64,000 nt of DNA from Bacteroidales bacterium (GTDB lineage: Bacteria > Bacteroidota > Bacteroidia > Bacteroidales > UBA932): contig JAEEIJ010000059.1 in NCBI GenBank assembly GCA_016281315.1, forward strand, positions 62,001-126,000. Reading direction: 5' to 3'. A program made the position numbers and the translations under genes. Under the pieces are notes generated by a model, which saw nothing but the letters and a program-made list of their open reading frames with translations, did not search any database and was not told the origin of the DNA. Below, in pieces: positions 16,714-24,878 of the stretch (the stretch's first letter is position 1; each line of letters opens with the position of its first letter).

Positions 16714-18425
16714 AAAGAACGCTTGTAGCGCTGTTGCTGCTGGTTTCCCTGGCGGCACAGGCCCAGAAAGTTTACCTCTGGCCCAAGGGTCAGATGCCGG
16801 ATGCGCAGGCGCATCAGTACGCCGCGATGACGGACGTTTCCCGTGCGGAGGGCTTCAATCCGGCCGATTACACCATCCCTTATATCGACTGGCTTCCCGC
16901 CCCTAAGAAACCCTGCGGCGCCTGTATGATTCTCATCTCCGGCGGCGCCTACAATAGCACCTGCGACGTCTCGCTGGTGAAGATGTGGGGCGAGGAACTC
17001 ACCAAACTGGGTGTTCAGTGCGTGAACCTCGTGTACCGCACGCCGCGGCCGGTGGGAATCCCCATCTATCAGTCGGCCTGGGAAGATGGTCAGCGGGCGG
17101 TGCGCCTGGTTCGGGCCGATGCCGCCAAACGCGGCTTCGATCCGGAGAAGATCGGGGTCATCGGGATGTCGGCCGGCGCTCACCTGGGCCTTTTGCTCGC
17201 GACGAGTTCGCTCACATCGGCCTATAAACCCGTCGATGCGCTGGACGAGGTCTCCTGCCACATCAACTGGGCGGTGCTCAATGCGCCCGCCTATGCGACC
17301 ACCGACGGCGAAACGGGCACCAAGGCCGCCCGCGAGGGATACGGGGCCGATGTAGCCCTGAGCCCGGTATTCCAATTCGACGCCAACACCTGCCCCATCA
17401 GCTTCCACCACGGGCAGAACGACCCTTACGCCCCCACGGGTTCCACCCTTGCCTACCGCCAGCTGCGCCGCCTGGGCGTCCCGGCCGAACTGCATCTGTA
17501 CCCCGGCAAGAAGCACGGGGCCTTCGGCTTCGAACGGGCCGTGGAGTTTATGACCCAGATGGGCTTTCTGGGCCCCGTGGCTCCGGAAGAAAAACTGTCG
17601 GGACGCTTCACTTCGGACGAAGACCGCGCCCGCGTGGTGCGCCAGGACCTGTGGCCCGCCGGGAAGATGCCCGATGCGCAGGACCATCAGTGCCAGCCTT
17701 ATCTGGAATGGCATTTCCCGAAGGAATTGAAGACCACCGCCATCCAGATTATCTACAGCGGAGGCGGGTATAACCACAACAATCCCGACGGATTCGAAGT
17801 GGCTCCCGCCCGGCGCTATCTGAACGCCAAGGGAATGACGGTGGTCACGATGAAATACCGGACACCCCGGCCGAATGGCCTTGCGAAGCACACATCGGCC
17901 TGGGAGGATCTCCAGCGCGCCATCCGGCTCGTTCGCTCCCAGGCGGCGTCCTACGGCCTGGATCCGGACCGGATCGGCATTATGGGATCATCGGCCGGCG
18001 GCCACCTCACGCTGATGGGCACAACCTCATCCCGGCACAAGGCCTACCTGCCTGTTGACGCCGTGGACAAGGAGGTTTCCTGCAAAGTTCAGTGGGGAAT
18101 TGCCATCTATCCGGCCTATGTGCTCTCCGACGGCGTGGACTGGCACAACACCACCGGCGGCAACGCCGACGGCCTTACCATCGTCCCGGATTTCAGCTTC
18201 GACGTGGATACCGCCCCGCTGCTGGAAATTCACGGCGACGCGGATCCCTGGGCCACGATGAACTCGGTGGCCGTCTGGAACAAGATGCGCTCAATGGGGC
18301 TCGACTGCGAACTGCACACCCTGGCCCTCCGCGTGCACTGCTTCCAGCGTCAGGCTTCACCCGGCACCGGCTCCTACACCTGGCTGGACCGCATCGGCGA
18401 ATTCCTCCAGGGCCGGGCGTTTTAG
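16710..18425 (+). CDS. Exported esterase with two tandem alpha/beta-hydrolase domains
   Basis: The 571-residue protein has a signal peptide (1-18) and two homologous hydrolase domains of about 270 residues. Each begins with a PKGQMPDAQAHQ or PAGKMPDAQDHQ segment. Nucleophile elbows are GMSAGAH in the first domain and GSSAGGH in the second; oxyanion-side motifs are ISGGAYN and YSGGGYN. Acid and base candidates are HHGQNDPY with KKHGAFGF, and IHGDADPW with LRVHCFQ. Related domains remove acetyl or feruloyl groups from plant polysaccharides (acetylxylan-esterase-like). It is coupled to the vanX-like gene by an ATGA overlap. Confidence 0.8.
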   Translation: MKRTLVALLLLVSLAAQAQKVYLWPKGQMPDAQAHQYAAMTDVSRAEGFNPADYTIPYIDWLPAPKKPCGACMILISGGAYNSTCDVSLVKMWGEELTKLGVQCVNLVYRTPRPVGIPIYQSAWEDGQRAVRLVRADAAKRGFDPEKIGVIGMSAGAHLGLLLATSSLTSAYKPVDALDEVSCHINWAVLNAPAYATTDGETGTKAAREGYGADVALSPVFQFDANTCPISFHHGQNDPYAPTGSTLAYRQLRRLGVPAELHLYPGKKHGAFGFERAVEFMTQMGFLGPVAPEEKLSGRFTSDEDRARVVRQDLWPAGKMPDAQDHQCQPYLEWHFPKELKTTAIQIIYSGGGYNHNNPDGFEVAPARRYLNAKGMTVVTMKYRTPRPNGLAKHTSAWEDLQRAIRLVRSQAASYGLDPDRIGIMGSSAGGHLTLMGTTSSRHKAYLPVDAVDKEVSCKVQWGIAIYPAYVLSDGVDWHNTTGGNADGLTIVPDFSFDVDTAPLLEIHGDADPWATMNSVAVWNKMRSMGLDCELHTLALRVHCFQRQASPGTGSYTWLDRIGEFLQGRAF

Positions 18426-18447
18426 GAGCTTTCACTCCCGAATAAAA

Positions 18448-18535
18448 CGTCGGAGGTGGTCCAGCAATTGGACCACCACCTTCATTTTGGGCCGTTTTTG
18501 CAGGAGGTCGGTCATTTTTTGGACCACCTCCGACG
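18448..18535. repeat. Intergenic inverted-repeat element, family A, copy 2
   Basis: This 88-bp element has perfect 16-bp terminal inverted repeats, CGTCGGAGGTGGTCCA (18448-18463) and TGGACCACCTCCGACG (18520-18535). An inner arm at 18468-18480 (TTGGACCACCACC) pairs with the left arm. The core GGGCCGTTTTTG matches the TAGGCCGTTTTCG core of copy 1 at 4381-4468. Outside it, ACTCCCG (18434-18440) and CGGGAGT (18534-18540) extend the pairing. It sits between convergent genes and may also act as a transcript end for both. Confidence 0.8.
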
Positions 18536-18539
18536 GGAG

Positions 18540-19199
18540 TTACCTTGTAAACTGCACCGGTTTGTTGTTCCCGCTGATGGCCGATATATGATTGGTCTCA
18601 ACGGAGAGGATATCGAACGTATCGCCCCAATCATTGGCCCAGAATGTAACGACAAGATGAGCCAGGGCATTGGCGGATACCTCCCAGAAATATTTGGAAC
18701 TTCCAGGGGTGTCCCAGGTCCAGGACCAGGTGGAAACTCCGGAAGATTCAATTTCAACAGTGTAGGGATAGGTGTCTTCATCCCACTTGATGGACCAGGT
18801 GCCAGGTAGCAGTTTGCTGACATTGACAAAGGAGCCGCGGCTCGTCCCTTTTTCATCCTTTAAAGTCCACTCCAAATGCTGGGCGTCCAGGTTTTCAAGC
18901 GTAATCTCCGGGCAATAATCTGCACCGGACAGGACCAGGGTGTTCCCTTCTATCTTCCAGGTATACTCCCATTTCGTATACTTCCCCTGGCTGTAAACAT
19001 GCAGAAAGGCTCCGCGTACGCTGGTAAATTCAAGGCATATCCTGTAATCGGAGGAAAGGTCCGCCGAGGATGTATAGGACAAACAGTGCCAGGAGCCGAT
19101 TAATTCTTTTTCCCTGGACGTGAGAGGGTTGTCCTTTTTACCGTTGTTGCAGGCCACGGCAGCGGCGGCCACACAGAGAATGATGAGAAATCGTTTCAT
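18540..19199 (-). CDS. Lipocalin-like lipoprotein
   Basis: The 219-residue lipoprotein (lipobox AVAC) has two beta-rich units that each begin with a lipocalin-like start, LIGSWHCLSY near residue 34 and LLPGTWSIKW near residue 130. Such lipoproteins are common and mostly uncharacterised in Bacteroidales. The DNA is visibly less G+C-rich than its neighbours, which hints at later acquisition. It follows the RNase HII gene by 10 nt on the same strand. Confidence 0.65.
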   Translation of the reverse strand: MKRFLIILCVAAAAVACNNGKKDNPLTSREKELIGSWHCLSYTSSADLSSDYRICLEFTSVRGAFLHVYSQGKYTKWEYTWKIEGNTLVLSGADYCPEITLENLDAQHLEWTLKDEKGTSRGSFVNVSKLLPGTWSIKWDEDTYPYTVEIESSGVSTWSWTWDTPGSSKYFWEVSANALAHLVVTFWANDWGDTFDILSVETNHISAISGNNKPVQFTR

Positions 19200-19209
19200 A
19201 ATAATAGTT

Positions 19210-19812
19210 TCAGAACAGCGAAGGCTCGAGTTCCTTCACGTGAAAAGACTTCCGGTGCCAGGGCGTATAGCCGTGGCGCCGGATGGCTTCTATATGGTCC
19301 GGTGTGGGATAGCCCATATTGCGGTCCCAGCCGTATTCGGGGTACTCCAGGGCGATCTGCCGCATAAAATCGTCGCGGTAGGTCTTTGCGAGGATGGACG
19401 CGGCGGCGATGGCGGCATAGGTGGCGTCGCCGTGCACCACGGTCCGGTAATCCTTGAATCCATAACCGCCGAAGGGACGGAACTTGTTCCCGTCAATCAG
19501 CAGGAACGCGGGCCTCGGGTCCAGCCGCAGGACGGCCCGCTGCATCCCAGTGACGGAGGCCCAGAGGATGTTCAGTTTGTCGATCTCTTCCGGCTGGACG
19601 GCCTCCACGGCCCAGGCGACGGCCTGTTCCTCGATGAGCGGCCGGAGCGCCTCCCGCTGCTTTTCACTCAACTGTTTCGAGTCGTTCAGGCCCGGGAGGT
19701 CGAATTCCGGCGGCAGGATGACGGCGGCGGCATAAACGGGGCCGGCCAGGGGACCCCGGCCGGCTTCGTCGCAGCCGGCTTCCAGCCGGCCGTATTCCAG
19801 ATAAGGATACAA
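19210..19812 (-). CDS. rnhB: Ribonuclease HII
   Basis: RNase HII cuts RNA in RNA-DNA hybrids and removes misincorporated ribonucleotides. The 200-residue protein has the DEAGRG motif (about residues 15-20) with the first two metal-binding acids, LNDSKQLS, and LLIDG for the third Asp. It appears to start with TTG at 19812, one base after the stop of the upstream gene. The N-terminus from there (PYLEYGRLEAGCDEAG) matches the usual family start. Confidence 0.95.
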   Translation of the reverse strand: MYPYLEYGRLEAGCDEAGRGPLAGPVYAAAVILPPEFDLPGLNDSKQLSEKQREALRPLIEEQAVAWAVEAVQPEEIDKLNILWASVTGMQRAVLRLDPRPAFLLIDGNKFRPFGGYGFKDYRTVVHGDATYAAIAAASILAKTYRDDFMRQIALEYPEYGWDRNMGYPTPDHIEAIRRHGYTPWHRKSFHVKELEPSLF

Positions 19813-19813
19813 A

Positions 19814-20476
19814 TTAACTGTGGAAAACCAGACCCACGGACAGGATGGTGGTGTTGATATCCTTGGCCTTGAGCGGGTTGTAGCGTACCATCACGCCGAA
19901 GTCGCCGTACCAGATGACTGCCTTGAGGTCCAGCTGGAAATGAACCCGGCTGTTCTTGGGGTAGAAGGAGGCCTCTTTGTGGAAGTCATCGTTGTCGTAG
20001 GTATTGTTGTAGGTGTACCAGCCCACGCCGGGAATCGCGGCCAGGGAAATGCCGAAGTCTTTGCTGAACTGCTGGTTGATGCCCACGGGGAAGCCCAGGC
20101 CGAAGTTGAAGCGGGAGCCGTCGCTGTCCGGGACGGCGACAATCTGGCCGAGCGTCACCTCGGAGAAGCTGTTCCCCTTCTGCAGGAACTGCCAGTCGAA
20201 GAACATATCCAGGATGCCGAGGGTGAGGGCTCCGCCTTTCCAGCCCTTCCAGCGCATTTCAAAGGGCATAATCTCCATTCCGAAGCCGCTAAGGGACATT
20301 CCAGCGGGGGCGTTGAACGAGGCATTGTACAAAAAGGCGACCTCCGCGCCGCCTTCCCACTTGGAATCGCCGAATTCGAAACTGAGGTCGTCGTTCAGGA
20401 GGTCGTTGTTCAGGTCCTGACCCATCGCGGTGAAGCAGACGGCGGCCATCATCAGGGAAACAAGGATTTTCTTCAT
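19814..20476 (-). CDS. Outer-membrane beta-barrel protein
   Basis: This 220-residue exported protein starts at MKKILVSLMM with a signal peptide ending AMGQ. Alternating aromatic and polar strands (for example SRFNFGLGFPVGINQQF, RVHFQLDLKAVIWYG) and a C-terminal VGLVFHS suggest an 8-10-stranded barrel of the porin-family/PorT-like type. The function is unknown. It is divergent from EF-G2 across a shared promoter region and sits one base ahead of rnhB. Confidence 0.65.
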   Translation of the reverse strand: MKKILVSLMMAAVCFTAMGQDLNNDLLNDDLSFEFGDSKWEGGAEVAFLYNASFNAPAGMSLSGFGMEIMPFEMRWKGWKGGALTLGILDMFFDWQFLQKGNSFSEVTLGQIVAVPDSDGSRFNFGLGFPVGINQQFSKDFGISLAAIPGVGWYTYNNTYDNDDFHKEASFYPKNSRVHFQLDLKAVIWYGDFGVMVRYNPLKAKDINTTILSVGLVFHS

Positions 20477-20509
20477 ATGGTTAAGGAATTCTGGTTCGTT
20501 TACAGGTTG

Positions 20510-20537
20510 CAAATATAAGCAAAAATCACTACATTTG
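20510..20537. promoter_or_regulatory. Back-to-back divergent promoters (OMP / EF-G2)
   Basis: The minus-strand box TATATTTG (20510-20517) and the plus-strand box TACATTTG (20530-20537) are separated by 12 bp. A TTG at 20507-20509 lies 20 bp before the plus-strand box and fits its -33 element. The plus-strand leader is about 35-40 nt before the ATG at 20577. Confidence 0.7.
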
Positions 20538-20576
20538 CAGACTTTCAGAGAAATAGCAAAAACAATTAATAACAAG

Positions 20577-22715
20577 ATGAAAGCTTACACAACGAAAAAC
20601 ATCCGCAACGTCGTCCTCATCGGCGCCCCGCGCAGCGGTAAAACCACCCTCTCGGAAGCCATGCTTTACGAAGGCAAGGTGATCGACCGCCGCGGCAGCG
20701 TGGAAGACAAGAACACGGTCTCCGACAACACCGAATTCGAGCAGACGAACCAGAAGTCCATCAATGCCACTCCGCTGTATGCAGAGTTCAACGGCTGCAA
20801 GATCAACTTCATCGACGCTCCCGGCAGCGACGACTTCTCCGGCGGCGCCCTGAGCGCCTTCAAGGTGGTGGAAGCCGCCGTGATGGTGATGAACGGATCG
20901 GCAGGCATCGAGGTGGGTACCACCCTCTTCGCCCGCTACGCAGACCAGTACGGCATCCCGATGGTCATCGCCGTGAACCAGCTGGACCACGACAAAGCCA
21001 ACTGGGACGGCGTGAAGAACGCCATCGCGGAAGAGTTCGGCAAGAAGGCCGTCATCTGCCAGTTCCCCGTGAACCCCGGCCTGGGCTTGGAAGGCTTCGT
21101 GGACGTGATCACGATGAAGTTCTACAACAAGAAGAACGAAGAGCTGGAGATCCCCGCCGCCTATGCCGACGAAGCGGAGGAACTGCGCGCCGAACTGATG
21201 GAAAAGGCTGCCGAAGGCTCCGACGAACTGATGGAGAAATTCTTCGAGACGATGGAACTCTCCACGGACGAAATCCGTGAGGGCCTGCGGGCCGGTCTCG
21301 TCAAGGGCGAAACCATCCCCGTGTTCTGCACGGCCGCGAAGGAAAACGTGGGCGTCAAGCGCCTGATGGAGTTCATCGTGAACGTGATTCCTTCCCCGGA
21401 AGGCAAGCAGGAAGCCACCGTGGACGGCGGCAGCGTCAAGTGCGACCCTGCGGGTCCCGTGTCTCTGTTCATCTTCAAGACCAGCGTGGAGCAGCACCTG
21501 GGCGATGTTTCCTACTTCAAGGTGATGAGCGGTACCCTCAACGAGGGTGCGGACCTGGTGAACCCCGAAACCGGCAACGGCGAGCGCCTGAGCGCCATCT
21601 ACGCCGTGGCCGGCTCCAAGAAGGAGAAGGTCTCCTCCATCGCCGCCGGCGACATCGGCTGCGTGATGAAGCTCAAGGCCGGCAAGTATAACACCACCCT
21701 CACCGTCGCCGGACAGGAAGCCATCAAGCATATGGTGTTCCCGGATGCGAAGTACCGCTGCGCCGTGAAGGCCCTGGACAAGAACGACGAAGCCAAGGTG
21801 GGCGACGCCCTCAACAAGATCGCCGCACAGGATCCCACCATCGGCGTGGAATATTCCAAGGAACTGCGCCAGACCATCCTCACCGGTATGGGCGAGCAGC
21901 ACATCAACTATGTGAAGTGGAGAGTCACCAACGAGTTCAAGCTCCAGATCGAGCTCTACGCTCCCAAGGTGCCCTACCGCGAGACCATCACCAAGATCGC
22001 CACGGCCCAGTACCGTCACAAGAAACAGTCCGGCGGCGCCGGTCAGTTCGGTGAGGTACATCTGCTGGTGTGCCCCTACGTGGAAGGCCAGGAAGCTCCC
22101 AAGAACTTCAAGATCGACGGCAAGGACGTGATCTTCAACTTCAAGAGCCAGGACATCACGGACCTCGAATGGGGTGGCAAGCTGGAATTCTACAACTGCG
22201 TGGTGGGCGGTTCCATCGACCTGTCCTTTATGCCCGCCATCCTGAAGGGTATCAAGAGCAAGATGGAGGAAGGCCCCCTCACCGGTTCCTATGCCCGTGA
22301 CATCCGCGTGTATGTGTACGATGGTAAGATGCACCCGGTGGACTCCAAGGAAATCGCCTTCATCATCGCCGGCCGCAACGCCTTCAAGGAGGCTTTCCGC
22401 CAGGCGGGTCCGAAGATCCTCGAGCCCATCTACAACGTGGATATCATCACCCCGAACGAGTATGTGGGTCCTTGTATGAGCGACCTCAACACCCGTCGCG
22501 GTATGATTATGAACCAGGATATGGACAAGGGCTTCACCGTGCTGCACGCCCGCGTGCCGCTCGCAGAGCTCTACCGCTACTCCACCATCCTGAGCTCCCT
22601 CACCGGCGGCTCCGCTACCTTCCAGATGAAGTTCGCAGAGTACGTCCAGGTGCCGGCGGAAGTCCAGACCAAGCTGCTGGCCGAATACGCTGCGCAGGAG
22701 CAGGAGGAAGACTAA
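20577..22715 (+). CDS. fusA2: EF-G paralog with degenerate GTPase switches (EF-G2)
   Basis: The 712-residue protein has the full five-domain EF-G layout. The P-loop is intact (GAPRSGKT, 16-23). Switch I, normally RGITI, reads KSINA with Asn63 at the magnesium-binding Thr. Switch II, normally DTPGHVDF, reads DAPGSDDF with Ser84 at the catalytic His. The base-recognition motif is NQLD (134-137) instead of NKMD. A Bacteroides EF-G2 has been reported to promote translocation without GTPase activity and to matter for gut colonisation; this protein fits that type. The start at 20577 is chosen because the frame before it contains the promoter. Codon use is strongly biased, as in highly expressed genes. 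Confidence 0.9.
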   Translation: MKAYTTKNIRNVVLIGAPRSGKTTLSEAMLYEGKVIDRRGSVEDKNTVSDNTEFEQTNQKSINATPLYAEFNGCKINFIDAPGSDDFSGGALSAFKVVEAAVMVMNGSAGIEVGTTLFARYADQYGIPMVIAVNQLDHDKANWDGVKNAIAEEFGKKAVICQFPVNPGLGLEGFVDVITMKFYNKKNEELEIPAAYADEAEELRAELMEKAAEGSDELMEKFFETMELSTDEIREGLRAGLVKGETIPVFCTAAKENVGVKRLMEFIVNVIPSPEGKQEATVDGGSVKCDPAGPVSLFIFKTSVEQHLGDVSYFKVMSGTLNEGADLVNPETGNGERLSAIYAVAGSKKEKVSSIAAGDIGCVMKLKAGKYNTTLTVAGQEAIKHMVFPDAKYRCAVKALDKNDEAKVGDALNKIAAQDPTIGVEYSKELRQTILTGMGEQHINYVKWRVTNEFKLQIELYAPKVPYRETITKIATAQYRHKKQSGGAGQFGEVHLLVCPYVEGQEAPKNFKIDGKDVIFNFKSQDITDLEWGGKLEFYNCVVGGSIDLSFMPAILKGIKSKMEEGPLTGSYARDIRVYVYDGKMHPVDSKEIAFIIAGRNAFKEAFRQAGPKILEPIYNVDIITPNEYVGPCMSDLNTRRGMIMNQDMDKGFTVLHARVPLAELYRYSTILSSLTGGSATFQMKFAEYVQVPAEVQTKLLAEYAAQEQEED

Positions 22716-22735
22716 GCCCTTCCGTGAACAAAAAA

Positions 22736-22766
22736 GGCCCCCGGTGCTCACCGAGGGCTTTTTTTT
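22736..22766. terminator. Bidirectional terminator
   Basis: GGCCCCCGGTG and CACCGAGGGCT form a stem, with an A-run before it and a run of eight T after it. It sits between the convergent EF-G2 and S46 peptidase genes and can stop both. Confidence 0.8.
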
Positions 22767-22778
22767 GTTTCTGCCAGA

Positions 22779-24866
22779 TTATTTCACGTACGTGATTTCG
22801 CCGATGATATTGTCGGCCTTGCCGTACTTCTCCACCAGCCATAGGACGTAGCGGATGTCCACGCAGATGCAGCGCTGGAGGTCCGGCTCGAACATCACGT
22901 CGGAAGACATACTCTCCCAGTTTCCGTCGAAGGCCAGGCCGATGAGGTTGCCCTTGGCGTCCAGCACGGGAGAGCCGGAGTTGCCGCCGGTGATGTCGTT
23001 GTTCGTCAGGAAGCAGGTGTGCAGCTTGCCGTCCTTTTTGTCGGCCCAGCGGCCGAAGTCCCCGGCGAGGAGCAGGTCCTTGATGCCGGCGGGAAGGATG
23101 AACTCCGGATTGGAGGGGTCTTCCTTCTCCAGCAGGCCGGCCGATGTGGTGAAGTACTCATACTTGAGCGCATCCTTGGGGCTGTAGGGCAGCACGTGGC
23201 CGTAGGTGAGGCGCATCGTGGAGTTGGCGTCCGGATACATCGCCTTGCCTTTCTGCCATTCCATCAGGGCTGCGGCGAAGTTCTTGGAGGCCCGCTTGCC
23301 CGACGGATCCACGTTGTAGTAGATAGCCGGCACGTACTTCATAATGACCTCGTAGATGTTCTTGTACAGGAGGACGACGGGGTCGTCGTCGAGCGCCGCG
23401 AAGGACGGGGCGGCCGAGAGTTTCTCAAAGGAGGTGAAGGCGCTCCGGCCGAAGAGATCCTCCACGTAGGCGGGGATATCGGCCTCGGCGAAGCCTTCCC
23501 AGAGGTAATCCTCGGGCTTGGCGTTTTTGCGGTAGAATTCCAGCAGGGCAACGGCCTCCTTGCGGTCCAGCTCCACCACATAGTTGTCATACTCCTCCTT
23601 CATCTGGGCCTTGGCCGATTCGAACGCCGCCAGGGAATCTTGTCCGCCGCGGAGGGCGCGGCCGTACAGCCCGCTCACGCCGCCGGCCAGCTGCACCAGC
23701 TCGATGCTGTAGGGAGCCTCCGTGAGGAGGGTGAAAGCCTTTTTCGCCTCCGTCTCGCCGGCCACCTTCTTCGCCAGGACGGCCACCGGATCCCCGTACT
23801 TGGCCTTGCGGGCGGGATCGGCCTCAATCCAGGCTTTCAGGGAGGCCTCCTTCTCTTCTTCCCGGCCGATGATGTTGAGGGCCTCGAAGGCGAGTTCCTC
23901 ACCCTGCCATTTCTTCCAGCCGTTGGCGCTTCCGGCGTAGGTGTCGGCATACTTCAACTGGACGGAAGGGTCTGCGCACATCGCCTCCCACATCAGGTCC
24001 TGACGGACGGTGCGGGCGTCGATGCGGATGCGGTTGATCTGGATCATCTGCTTGAGCTGTTCGGCGGTCTGGTAACGCTGGGTGCGGCCGGGGTAGCCCA
24101 TCACCATGGCGTAATCGCCTTCCTGCACGCCCTTGAGGGAGACTTTCAGGCTCTTGGCAGGCTTGTAGGGCACGTTGTCCTCGCTGTAGGCGGCCGGAAG
24201 GTTGTCTTTTCCGGCATACACACGGAACATCGAGAAGTCGCAGGTGTGGCGGGGCCACATCCAGTTGTCTGTCTCTCCGCCGAACTTACCCATCGATGCC
24301 GGCGGAGCTCCCACGAAGCGCACGTCCTCGTAGGTGCGGTAGACTATAAGGTAGTGGACATTGTCGTTGTAGAAGCCGGTCACCTGGATGCGGCAGCCGG
24401 GATTGGCTTCCTGGGCTGCCTTCTCGAGGGTATCTTCGGCCGCCTGTTTATCCGTCGCTTCTTCAATGGCCTTGGTCACGTCTTCCATCGAAACGAGGAA
24501 GGTGACGGTGAGGCCCGGGCAGGGGATTTCTTCCTTCAGGTTCTTGGCCCAGTAACCGTCCATCAGGTAGTTGTGCTCGTCGGAGGACAGGGCGTGGATG
24601 CTGCTGTAGCCGCAGTGGTGATTGGTGACCAGCAGTCCTTTCTCGCTGATCATTTCCGCCGTACAGCCGCCGCCGAAGTGCACGATCGCGTCTTTCAGCG
24701 AAGTCTTGTTGATGGAATAAATCTCATCCGGGGAGAGTTTGCAGCCGGCGGCTTTGAGGTCTTTGCCGTTAAGCTGTTTGAGGAGGGGGAGGAGCCACAT
24801 CCCTTCGTCGGCCACCGCGGTGAAGCTGATGGCCAGGGCGGCCAGAATGGTAAGAATACGTTTCAT
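22779..24866 (-). CDS. S46 dipeptidyl-peptidase, DPP7-like
   Basis: S46 enzymes release dipeptides from the N-terminus of peptides in the periplasm of asaccharolytic and gut Bacteroidota. The 695-residue protein has a signal peptide (to about residue 19), the catalytic His in TNHHCGY (about 83-84), the Asp in CDFSMFR and the Ser in GGNSGSP (S630). The residue 18 positions after Ser630 is Gly648 (LAFDGNWE), where DPP11 enzymes have Arg. This predicts preference for hydrophobic rather than acidic P1 residues. It follows the Mrp gene by 12 nt with no promoter between, so it likely belongs to that operon. Confidence 0.9.
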   Translation of the reverse strand: MKRILTILAALAISFTAVADEGMWLLPLLKQLNGKDLKAAGCKLSPDEIYSINKTSLKDAIVHFGGGCTAEMISEKGLLVTNHHCGYSSIHALSSDEHNYLMDGYWAKNLKEEIPCPGLTVTFLVSMEDVTKAIEEATDKQAAEDTLEKAAQEANPGCRIQVTGFYNDNVHYLIVYRTYEDVRFVGAPPASMGKFGGETDNWMWPRHTCDFSMFRVYAGKDNLPAAYSEDNVPYKPAKSLKVSLKGVQEGDYAMVMGYPGRTQRYQTAEQLKQMIQINRIRIDARTVRQDLMWEAMCADPSVQLKYADTYAGSANGWKKWQGEELAFEALNIIGREEEKEASLKAWIEADPARKAKYGDPVAVLAKKVAGETEAKKAFTLLTEAPYSIELVQLAGGVSGLYGRALRGGQDSLAAFESAKAQMKEEYDNYVVELDRKEAVALLEFYRKNAKPEDYLWEGFAEADIPAYVEDLFGRSAFTSFEKLSAAPSFAALDDDPVVLLYKNIYEVIMKYVPAIYYNVDPSGKRASKNFAAALMEWQKGKAMYPDANSTMRLTYGHVLPYSPKDALKYEYFTTSAGLLEKEDPSNPEFILPAGIKDLLLAGDFGRWADKKDGKLHTCFLTNNDITGGNSGSPVLDAKGNLIGLAFDGNWESMSSDVMFEPDLQRCICVDIRYVLWLVEKYGKADNIIGEITYVK

Positions 24867-24878
24867 TTGTAAAGTGTT

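Noticed and set aside
20529..22751. Long open frame (about 740 codons) opposite EF-G2
   Set aside because: It is a shadow caused by the strong third-position G/C bias of EF-G2; composition is His/Gly/Val-rich and no motif is present.
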